Positions 1 through 7,400 of a stretch of 64,000 bases of DNA are shown piece after piece (position 1 is the first letter of the stretch; every line of letters begins with the position of its first letter). This DNA comes from JAYZDF01 sp036337945 (GTDB lineage: Bacteria; Myxococcota; Kuafuiibacteriia; Kuafuiibacteriales; Kuafuiibacteriaceae). Location of the stretch: the NCBI GenBank assembly GCA_036337945.1, contig JAYZDF010000062.1:1-64000 (forward strand), in the 5' to 3' direction. The notes beneath the pieces are model-generated. The model was given only the letters and a program-made list of their open reading frames with translations. It had not been told where the DNA came from and ran no database searches. Position numbers and translations under genes: made by a program.

Positions 1-2252
1 CTGAGAGTGTATGCAATCCAACCAAACCAGTTCCATCGGTTTTCTAGGCGAAGGAAAAGTTCCATACCATATGCGCGCTGCAGTCCGGTTGGACGATAAC
101 CTACCGGGCGCAATGCTCCGTTGATGATTTGTACATCTCGAGACACCTGAGGTATGTCATAGGCGTATCGATAGAAGCCCTGGATATCGAGATTTAGGCG
201 CTCAATGATATCGAGATCGAAGCCTCCAGAAAACTGTTCAGATTTTGAAAAAGGTAAGTCTGCGTTTAAATACACTTGCTGAGGAAACGCGGGCTGGCTG
301 TACTGTCCAATTTGAGCCTTTAGAGACAAACGATCAAAAGGTTCATAGCGAGCAGTTAGGCGAGGATCAATGACGAACAAAGTTCGCCCTTCCACCAAAC
401 GAGGATCAACCAATAGCTGCTGCTCGGCGAAGTAATCGAGCATCTGTAACCGGACTCCGGGCCAAAGTGTAAGACCTTTTATAGGACGGACCTCAAACTC
501 AGTAAACAAGCTGGCTGCCATAGTCGGTAACCGCACAGAGTCTCTTATGGTTGGAGGAGGTCCTTGTGCGGGAGTGGGAAACCGGGTGATTGTATTCAGT
601 CCGGGCAAGTTCAGGTTTGCTTCGAAACCAAAATAGAAGACATCTCCGCCGGCCGTAAAATCCAGCCAGGGCAGTAATCGCGTTCCTCCATGGACGAGAA
701 GGCCGGCATTGATGGATTCAGCCGCCAGTTTGAATTCTTCCGTTTCTTCGGTAGGTGGTGCGGTGCTCTCGGTTTTGTCGATTCCGATAATGGGTGACAC
801 TTGGAAAAATGTGTTTTCGTCCGGTCGATACGTGAAACGGGGATTAAATCGGTGAAACTGAGTACGAGATTGTAGGCTCGCGGAATTACCACCCGCATTG
901 CCAGCTGCGATAAGTTCGTCATCTGAGCCATAAGTGAAGAGCGTCAAACTCCTTTTCTTGTCCCCGCCGATTGGAACATCGTAGCGAAGGCTATAATCGT
1001 AATAACGGGGGGCTAAGACTGCAGGAACATCAAAGATTTCGGTCGCCGCAGCAAAAACACCGTCGATTGCGCTTCGTCGGATACTAAAGATGAAAGAGCC
1101 ATCTTTCGGATCATCAGTGGCTGGGCCTTCAACCATGACGGACACGTTCGCTGGAATAACCGTCAACATGTCGAGTTTGGCTTCGCCGTGAACGCGGTCC
1201 GTTTTTGGTGGTCTTGTCTTTAGTTCGATAGCACCGGCACTGACCAATCCGTATTCAGGCCCAAACCCTCCCGGTAAAAAATTAATTTCCTTGAGAGTGC
1301 TAGCATTAATGACGCTGGTAATGCCTCCAAGACCGCCAAAATGAAACAAGATAGGTATGCGCTGCCCATCGAGGAAGACACCCGTATTTTGAGGTGGCGC
1401 TCCTCTCACGATGAGAAGACCGACTCCATACGGAGACCGAGCGACGCCAGGAAAATTTTGAATGACGCGAATGGCATCGCCTTGAGCTCCAGGTATACGC
1501 TGAACTTCTTCGAGTTGAATCGTTCGTCTTGCAACCTCCTTGCGGGGCGCCTCGGCCCGCACAACAATCTCGTAAGGATTCTTCTGCCGACGTCGAGCGA
1601 AGTAAGCGACCTCCAAAACCTCTGTCGAACGGAGCTCTTCGGTCACGGAGAGCTTTGTAAAGAAAGGCGCAGTCACTTCAACCTGGTAGGTTCCGGACTC
1701 AATTCCGCGAAATTTGAATCGTCCCCTTGCATCAGACTCTGTTGACGTTCGAACACCAGCGGTACTGGTTGGAACAAGAGTGACGGTAGCTAAGTTTAGT
1801 GGCAAGCGACTGCCGGCTTCCCGGATGGCACCAAGAAAATTGATAGGTTTCGGCGCAGAGGGCTTGGTAATACTGGAGGTTAGAGTTGTTTTTGAAGGCG
1901 GTGGCTCGAAGACAAACCGATATCGATAAGTGATGCGAACCGGCACCGGACCAAGTTCGCCGGCTTCCGCGGGACTAAATTCAAACCCAGCAGCAGCGGC
2001 CATTGCAGCAGAATCAAAATCTCGGCCGCCAGATTCAATGAGTTCAACCCGTTGAACAACACCTTGGGCATCAACGTCGAGAGCCATGACCACGACACTT
2101 TCTTTTTGGAGCTCAAGCGCTGTTTTAGGATACGGAGCTTGAACAAACTTTAGAAGCTGCGGCGGTTTTGTGAGTTTTGCGGGCTTGGGTGCTTCCTCCT
2201 CAGCCGCGACATAGGTCGCCACCGTAAGACAAAAAAGTAAAAGAAGTGGCAT
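1..2252 (-). CDS. TonB-dependent receptor with N-terminal TonB-type domain (3' end outside window)
   Basis: Reading leftward from an ATG at 2252, the frame stays open to base 1, giving about 750 residues with the C-terminus beyond the window. A short hydrophobic signal-like start (residues 1-18) is followed by a TonB C-terminal-like domain (about 35-116, opening with AP-YP-TAL and ending R-YRFVF), a carboxypeptidase-regulatory-like beta domain (about 138-205, with D-RG-F-F-GI-SGTY) and a receptor plug (about 238-370, with VRGAPP, VFLDGQRIP and a GG-FG-EYG segment). The remainder looks like barrel strands. Receptors of this kind import substrates across the outer membrane using TonB/ExbBD energy. 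A TonB-like domain on the receptor itself is a known but unusual architecture, reported mainly from myxobacteria-like genomes. The substrate cannot be told. Confidence 0.85.
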   Translation of the reverse strand, partial: MPLLLLFCLTVATYVAAEEEAPKPAKLTKPPQLLKFVQAPYPKTALELQKESVVVMALDVDAQGVVQRVELIESGGRDFDSAAMAAAAGFEFSPAEAGELGPVPVRITYRYRFVFEPPPSKTTLTSSITKPSAPKPINFLGAIREAGSRLPLNLATVTLVPTSTAGVRTSTESDARGRFKFRGIESGTYQVEVTAPFFTKLSVTEELRSTEVLEVAYFARRRQKNPYEIVVRAEAPRKEVARRTIQLEEVQRIPGAQGDAIRVIQNFPGVARSPYGVGLLIVRGAPPQNTGVFLDGQRIPILFHFGGLGGITSVINASTLKEINFLPGGFGPEYGLVSAGAIELKTRPPKTDRVHGEAKLDMLTVIPANVSVMVEGPATDDPKDGSFIFSIRRSAIDGVFAAATEIFDVPAVLAPRYYDYSLRYDVPIGGDKKRSLTLFTYGSDDELIAAGNAGGNSASLQSRTQFHRFNPRFTYRPDENTFFQVSPIIGIDKTESTAPPTEETEEFKLAAESINAGLLVHGGTRLLPWLDFTAGGDVFYFGFEANLNLPGLNTITRFPTPAQGPPPTIRDSVRLPTMAASLFTEFEVRPIKGLTLWPGVRLQMLDYFAEQQLLVDPRLVEGRTLFVIDPRLTARYEPFDRLSLKAQIGQYSQPAFPQQVYLNADLPFSKSEQFSGGFDLDIIERLNLDIQGFYRYAYDIPQVSRDVQIINGALRPVGYRPTGLQRAYGMELFLRLENRWNWFGWIAYTL

Positions 2253-2387
2253 GAGGCCCCGCACAAAGATTGAGTTACCCAAAACTTTTCTCCGCTACAA
2301 CTCCACAACCTTTTCCCTACGGGTAATCACCGAAGTAGGCTTGGGACCAGGCCTAGTACGGAGGTAAGCTCTGCTTGGTCCTAGACT

Positions 2388-3099
2388 ATGCGATTACTGA
2401 GGCATGCACACAAACAGCGTATATGTGCGGCTTTTACATCCGTCATCAAAAATAGTGCCGCTGGCGAATATATTCGGCCAGAAAAATTTTTTTCCTCAAT
2501 GAGTCAGGGGATCGAAAGTCTTCTTGATGAAGATATTTTAGACCTCAGTCCTTTGTACGCATCGTTTGGGGGAAGAAATCCACCGAGCGTCGTCACTGGG
2601 GCTTTTATGGCTTTTGAAGCCACCGGTAAAGACCTGGGTTCGCGAGGTCGCCTGCCGAACGCTATTCAACATTTGCCGACCCAGCTCAAAAATTAAAGCG
2701 TACAAGCGTTTCAACAAAGCGTTGCGCGCAAAAGCTACAATCAGGCTTTACCTCTTTGCCATATTGACTGGCTAAAGCAGCTCGAAACGCCGATGCAGCT
2801 TGCTAAATACAGAAGCAAAATCGAGCGTAGTGACCGGCAATTCAAAGCCGTCTCTGTCTCGGATGCGTCAAGAATCACTATTGCTGACGCGGCGACCTAG
2901 GCAATCAACGCTTGAAGCTGGCGGACAAAAAATTAATTCCGCACAACTCATTGAGTTGGCGGAATACGGTCTCGATGGAAAGCAAACAAAAGCAAGAAAA
3001 CCGCTTGCCTTGGTGATAGCCACGCTCCTCCTCCTGGTCGCCGGTATTTTGTATTTGAATCGACCGATCAAAGGGCGCCAGACCGAAAACTACGAGTAA
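2388..3099 (+). pseudogene. Decayed reading frame, unknown family
   Basis: A frame opens with ATG at 2388, meets an in-frame TAA at 2694, continues open for 67 codons in the same frame to TAG at 2898, and then coding-like sequence appears one frame over (about 2900-3099). That last part holds a basic stretch followed by a clear membrane helix (PLALVIATLLLLVAGILYL) and a short polar tail. The three pieces look like one ancestral protein with a soluble N-terminal part and a C-terminal membrane anchor, broken by a stop and a frameshift. No family was recognised. The alternative is two short unrelated genes. No good ribosome site precedes the later piece. Confidence 0.4.
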
Positions 3100-3111
3100 C
3101 TCGTTCCTCTA

Positions 3112-3273
3112 ATGTCAGCAGAAATAGTGAACGGAGCATTCTTTGGTGTTGTGGATGAGCCTCGCTAGGAAAAACTCTCGAATGAAAAGAGAAAGCAAGT
3201 AGCTCATTCGCTGGGTGAAATACTCGAAAAGGAACGACAACTAAAGGATGCGATCATTTCGCGACCGAAATAA
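3112..3273 (+). pseudogene. Short open frame interrupted by TAG
   Basis: From ATG 3112 the frame reads 18 codons, stops at TAG 3166-3168, then reads 34 more codons to TAA 3271-3273. The downstream half is charged and helix-like (EKLSNEKRKQ, EILEKERQLK), as in a real coding tail. It shares a frame with the membrane-anchor piece ending at 3099, so it may be a further remnant of the same locus. Family unknown. Chance composition is possible because the piece is short. Confidence 0.25.
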
Positions 3274-3354
3274 ATACAAAGTTGGTTTCGAAACGACTTT
3301 CGACCGATTTTTATGTTTTTTGTGCTACGCATACGCATAAGGTAACTGCAGATC

Positions 3355-4746
3355 ATGCCGAAAAAGAAAACCTTCTTTCAGTGTCAAGAATGCGGGCATC
3401 AGGCCGCGAAGTGGCTCGGTCGTTGTCCAGACTGTGGAGCATGGAACTCCATGGTCGAAGAAGTGAAGCCCACCAAGACTCATGATGCACACGAGAACCG
3501 GAGCTTCCGAGTTCCCGAAGCACTAACCAATAAAAATTCAAAACCGGTACCTTTGGCAGATATTCCCACTGATGCAGCCGAACGTCACGATACCGGAATA
3601 TCCGAACTCGACCGAGTGCTGGGTGGCGGCCTAGTTCCTGGTTCACTCGTATTGGTTGGTGGAGATCCAGGAATAGGTAAGTCAACTCTCTTGCTGCAAG
3701 CTCTTGGCCAGCTGTCGACTCGACAACGCAAAGCGCTGTACATCTCCGGAGAGGAATCTCCGCAGCAAGTGAAACTTCGCGCGCAGAGGCTAGGCATTGG
3801 CGGAGAAAATATTCATCTGCTGGCAGAGACAAGAGCTGACCTCATTGCCCAGGCAGTAGAACGTCAGCCGCCATCAGTGGTCGTGGTTGACTCCATTCAA
3901 ACCGTATTTGACCCGAAAATTAGTAGTGCTCCGGGGAGCGTGTCGCAAATAAGAGAGGTCGCCGCCCGCTTTTTGTATTTGGCGAAAGGCCTACAGGTTC
4001 CGGTTTTTTTAGTCGGGCATGTGACCAAAGGGGGAGAGTTAGCGGGACCCCGCATATTAGAACACATGGTCGATACCGTGCTGTATTTCGAGAGTAGCCA
4101 CGGGCAACCGTTTCGAATCTTGCGAGCACACAAAAACCGATTTGGTTCCACGAATGAAATCGGGGTGTTCGAAATGCGAGAGTCTGGGTTAGAAGTTGTA
4201 CAAAACCCATCAGAACTGTTTCTTTCAGAGCGGCCGGAAAATGTGCCAGGTTCCGTTGTTCTTCCAGCGATTGAGGGGTCACGTCCGGTTTTGGTCGAAG
4301 TTCAAGCCCTTGTCTCCCCAAGCAATCACGGTAATCCCCGGAGAACGTGTCTAGGCTTCGACAGCTCTCGAGCAGCGATGCTGGTTGCGATTCTCGAACG
4401 AAGAGCAGGTTTGGATCTCCTTGGCTGTGACATTTTTGTAAACATAGCCGGAGGGATGAAAATAGATGAGCCCGCATCAGGTTTGGCCGTCGCTACGGCC
4501 CTCGCCTCTTCTCATCGAAATCGGGCACTTGCAAAAGATGTCGCTGTTTTTGGGGAAATAGGCCTAGCCGGAGAACTCAGAGGAGTCACCATGCCGGAAT
4601 CGAGGCTGAGCGAAGCAGCAAAACTCGGTTTCACTCGAGCAATTATTCCTAAGGCCAACCTAAACCGCTTAGAGACACCAAAAGGAATTGAAATTATAGG
4701 CGTCCAAAATATCGAGCAAGCGCTTGAAGCAGCGCTCGACGACTGA
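3355..4746 (+). CDS. radA: DNA repair protein RadA (Sms)
   Basis: 463 residues, the usual RadA length. It starts with the four-cysteine zinc finger (CQECGH and CPDCGAW, residues about 10-31), then a RecA-like ATPase core with Walker A GDPGIGKST near residue 105, the RadA-specific KNRFGSTNEIG motif, and a C-terminal Lon-protease-like domain (about 300-460) in which FVNIAGGMKIDEP is recognisable. RadA is a helicase-like ATPase that drives branch migration and processing of recombination intermediates. An AAGGTAA ribosome site lies upstream of ATG 3355. The HAD phosphatase gene follows 9 bases after the stop, so the two are probably co-transcribed. Nothing is missing from the motifs. Confidence 0.97.
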   Translation: MPKKKTFFQCQECGHQAAKWLGRCPDCGAWNSMVEEVKPTKTHDAHENRSFRVPEALTNKNSKPVPLADIPTDAAERHDTGISELDRVLGGGLVPGSLVLVGGDPGIGKSTLLLQALGQLSTRQRKALYISGEESPQQVKLRAQRLGIGGENIHLLAETRADLIAQAVERQPPSVVVVDSIQTVFDPKISSAPGSVSQIREVAARFLYLAKGLQVPVFLVGHVTKGGELAGPRILEHMVDTVLYFESSHGQPFRILRAHKNRFGSTNEIGVFEMRESGLEVVQNPSELFLSERPENVPGSVVLPAIEGSRPVLVEVQALVSPSNHGNPRRTCLGFDSSRAAMLVAILERRAGLDLLGCDIFVNIAGGMKIDEPASGLAVATALASSHRNRALAKDVAVFGEIGLAGELRGVTMPESRLSEAAKLGFTRAIIPKANLNRLETPKGIEIIGVQNIEQALEAALDD

Positions 4747-4755
4747 GTAAGAAAT

Positions 4756-5580
4756 GTGCCACAAAGCACAATCATGAAAGCTTGGTCTGATTTCGGTGAA
4801 ATTGCTAGCTCAAAAATTCGTGTTGTTTTTACGGACATCGACGACACGCTAACAACAGAAGGGAGACTAACCCATCAAGCATTCAAAGCTCTATGGGACC
4901 TGCACGCAACAGGAATCGCAGTCGTCCCGGTCACTGGAAGGCCCGCTGGCTGGTGTGACCATTTTGCGAGAATGTGGCCCGTGGCCGGAATCGTAGGCGA
5001 AAATGGCGCTTTCTATTACCGATACAACGAAGCAAAAAAAAAACTGGAATCCGAGTACTTATTAGACCCAAGCGAACGCTCAATACTTCAAAAAAAACTC
5101 TCTAAAGTTCAACGTAAAATCTTGCGAGCTGTGCCCGGTGCAGCAGTTGCCAGCGATCAAGCATTTAGGATCCACGATCTTGCAATCGACTTTTGCGAAG
5201 ATGTGCCCGCTCTTTCTAAGGATGAAATCCAGAAGATTGTTGATATTTTTGAAAAAGAAGGCGCAACGGCAAAAGTAAGTTCAATTCACGTCAATGGTTG
5301 GTTTGGCTCATGGGACAAAGTTTCTATGATCAAACGCATTGCAATAGACGTTCTTGATTTGAATCTCGATCGACCAGCACATAACAGAAAAGCAGTATAC
5401 GTGGGAGACTCCCCGAATGATGAACCAGCGTTTGCCTTTTTTAGAAACAGCATAGGTGTGGCAAATATTCGAGAATTTACATCTCAGCTCATTCACCCAC
5501 CCAGATATGTAACGAAGAAAAAAGGGGGCAATGGTTTTCAAGAGGTCGCGCGTAAAATCGTTAGAGCACAGAAGAAGTAG
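4756..5580 (+). CDS. HAD-superfamily phosphatase (Cof/MPGP-like)
   Basis: 274 residues. Motif I is DIDDTLTTEG at about residues 31-40, with both catalytic aspartates; motif II is PVTGRPAGW; the metal-binding motif IV is GDSPNDEPAF near residue 220. The large cap between motifs II and III and the TGRP motif fit HAD class IIB enzymes such as mannosyl-3-phosphoglycerate phosphatase or Cof-type sugar phosphatases. These hydrolyse phosphate monoesters in the cytoplasm; the substrate is not predictable here. Translation probably starts at GTG 4756; an ATG at 4774 is possible but has no better ribosome site. It follows radA by 9 bases and precedes a small membrane protein by 8. Confidence 0.85.
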   Translation: MPQSTIMKAWSDFGEIASSKIRVVFTDIDDTLTTEGRLTHQAFKALWDLHATGIAVVPVTGRPAGWCDHFARMWPVAGIVGENGAFYYRYNEAKKKLESEYLLDPSERSILQKKLSKVQRKILRAVPGAAVASDQAFRIHDLAIDFCEDVPALSKDEIQKIVDIFEKEGATAKVSSIHVNGWFGSWDKVSMIKRIAIDVLDLNLDRPAHNRKAVYVGDSPNDEPAFAFFRNSIGVANIREFTSQLIHPPRYVTKKKGGNGFQEVARKIVRAQKK

Positions 5581-5588
5581 GTGATGTT

Positions 5589-5993
5589 TTGTTAGAAAAC
5601 TTCTTCTATTCGGCCTGGGCGGCCACGCTTTGTCTCCTTACTATTATTGGTATTCGAGAGGAGAAGGAAAAAGATCGCGAATCGTGGTGGTTGCCTTTAG
5701 ATGTGATAAGCAGCCTGGCGTCAGTCGTTGCGCTTCTTTCTTTTAAAGCCGAATTCATCCAACAGTTTCTTGGGAAAGCTTTATTACCACTTTCACTTCT
5801 CGCAGGGGTAGAAATCACGATGAGTGCGTATTTAGAAACGAAGGATATCGAACCAGAAGAAGATCTCACTGAAGAAGAAAATCGCTTTCTTATTATCTCC
5901 GGTTTCGTAATTGTTCTAGTGGTCTTTTGTGGTGCACTTCTGTTGGGAATGATCAGAGGTCTTTCGGCGTGGACGACGACTAACGCGTCTTAG
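5589..5993 (+). CDS. Small integral membrane protein, unknown function
   Basis: 134 residues from a TTG start, with an AGGTGAT ribosome site just upstream. Hydrophobic segments lie near residues 5-22, 38-53, 61-80 and 103-125, so four membrane spans are likely. A charged loop (EEKEKDRES) follows the first span and an acidic loop (EPEEDLTEEEN) precedes the last. No family was recognised. It is the third gene of the radA-HAD run. Its TAG stop overlaps the stop of the convergent aldehyde dehydrogenase gene by 4 bases (5990-5993). Confidence 0.75.
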   Translation: MLENFFYSAWAATLCLLTIIGIREEKEKDRESWWLPLDVISSLASVVALLSFKAEFIQQFLGKALLPLSLLAGVEITMSAYLETKDIEPEEDLTEEENRFLIISGFVIVLVVFCGALLLGMIRGLSAWTTTNAS

Positions 5994-7354
5994 GCGATCC
6001 AAACCGTCTTAGTATTTACGAACTCCAAGATACCCTCTCGCCCTAACTCTCTGCCAATACCGCTTTGTTTGATTCCCCCAAAAGGTAAACGTGGATCTGA
6101 TTTAACCATGCCATTCACAAATACGGCTCCAGCATTGAGCTGCGCGGTCAAACCGTCTACTAGAGAGTGGTCTTGCGTCCAGACACTTGCACCCAGTCCG
6201 TAATCGACCGCGTTAGCTAAATCTATGGCCGCCTTTTGGTCTGGCACTCGAATCACCGACGCGACCGGTCCAAAAATTTCGTCTTTGATTATCTTACTGC
6301 TCGCAGAAATATCGACCAGAAGAGTGGGAGGATAATAAAAGCCTTCACCTTCAGGAATAGTACCACCTGTTACACAGCGAGCGCCCTCGTCTACCAATTT
6401 TTGAACTTGTTCATGAAGCGCTGTGCGAAAGCGAGCTTGTGCGAGAGGTCCAATACGAGTTGTTGGTTTCAGAGGATCTCCCATAACGAGAGCCCCCATC
6501 GCGTGAGCGAATCGCTCGACAAACTCGTCGTGAACGGCGTCTACGACAATCAAACGTTTCGCAGCAATGCAGCTCTGCCCATTATTCAAGAACCGAGAGA
6601 TGATTGCGTGCTCGACCGCTTTTTCTAAATCAGCATCTTCGAGGACCACAAAGGGGTCGGAACCACCCAATTCCAACACGACAGGCTTGAGGGCTCGGCC
6701 GGCAGCTTCGGCCACGGCCCTACCCGCTCGGCCGCTGCCAGTAAGCGTAACCGCAGCGATACGCGAATCAGAGATAAGATCTGCAACAGGGTCAATATCA
6801 ATCACCAAGTTGGTGAGTAGAGAAGATGGGAAGCCGGACTCCACAAATAAGGACTCAATCGCTTCAGCGCACTGAGGAACATTTGGTGCATGCTTTAGTA
6901 AAGTGCCATTACCGGCCATCAGGGTTGGCGCAGCAAACCGGAAGACCTGCCAAAAAGGAAAGTTCCAGGGCATGATGGATAATACAAGCCCTAACGGATC
7001 GTATCGGACAAAGCTTTTGGAGGCATCTGACTCGATTGCTTGTATACTCAAGTAGTCGGCCGACTTTTCTGCATAGTGCCTGCAAACCAAAGCGCATTTG
7101 CGAACTTCTCTCTCTGCTTCAGCGAGAGGCTTACCCATTTCAAGGGTCGCCAGGCGGCCAAGGGATTCTGCACGCTCTTCCAAAAGTTCTGCCATGCGCA
7201 TGAGAGGGCGGCAGCGCTCCTCGATCGACAAAACTTGCCAATCTTTTTGAGCAAGATGTGCGGACTGCACGCGCTGCTCGATTTCATCCTTGCTCATGCA
7301 GGCGTAAGACTTGAGGACTTTTTCAGTCGATGGATTTACTGATTCAATATTCAT
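5990..7354 (-). CDS. NAD(P)-dependent aldehyde / succinate-semialdehyde dehydrogenase
   Basis: 454 residues, the length of the short bacterial succinate-semialdehyde dehydrogenases (Sad/GabD type). The substrate-channel motif MPWNFPFWQV, the catalytic glutamate in LELGGSDPFV and the catalytic cysteine in NNGQSCIAAKR are all present, with the EIFGPVASV and LPFGGIKQSGIGRE motifs near the C-terminus. The enzyme oxidises an aldehyde to a carboxylate in the cytoplasm. The exact substrate is inferred from overall resemblance only. The gene starts 46 bases after the stop of the upstream sulfur fusion gene on the same strand, so co-transcription is likely, although a functional link is not obvious. 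Confidence 0.9.
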   Translation of the reverse strand: MNIESVNPSTEKVLKSYACMSKDEIEQRVQSAHLAQKDWQVLSIEERCRPLMRMAELLEERAESLGRLATLEMGKPLAEAEREVRKCALVCRHYAEKSADYLSIQAIESDASKSFVRYDPLGLVLSIMPWNFPFWQVFRFAAPTLMAGNGTLLKHAPNVPQCAEAIESLFVESGFPSSLLTNLVIDIDPVADLISDSRIAAVTLTGSGRAGRAVAEAAGRALKPVVLELGGSDPFVVLEDADLEKAVEHAIISRFLNNGQSCIAAKRLIVVDAVHDEFVERFAHAMGALVMGDPLKPTTRIGPLAQARFRTALHEQVQKLVDEGARCVTGGTIPEGEGFYYPPTLLVDISASSKIIKDEIFGPVASVIRVPDQKAAIDLANAVDYGLGASVWTQDHSLVDGLTAQLNAGAVFVNGMVKSDPRLPFGGIKQSGIGRELGREGILEFVNTKTVWIA

Positions 7355-7400
7355 TTGTTTGTAACCAGAGGATTTCGCGGAGAGAAGACCTGCGCAAGGA

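Noticed and set aside
1341..1745. 134-codon plus-strand frame near the left end
   Set aside because: It is antisense to the TonB-dependent receptor, which is continuous and has clear domain motifs.
2694..3168. Recoding of TAA/TAG as an alternative to decay
   Set aside because: The stops are of two kinds and are combined with a frameshift, while every other gene in the window ends normally; decay is simpler.
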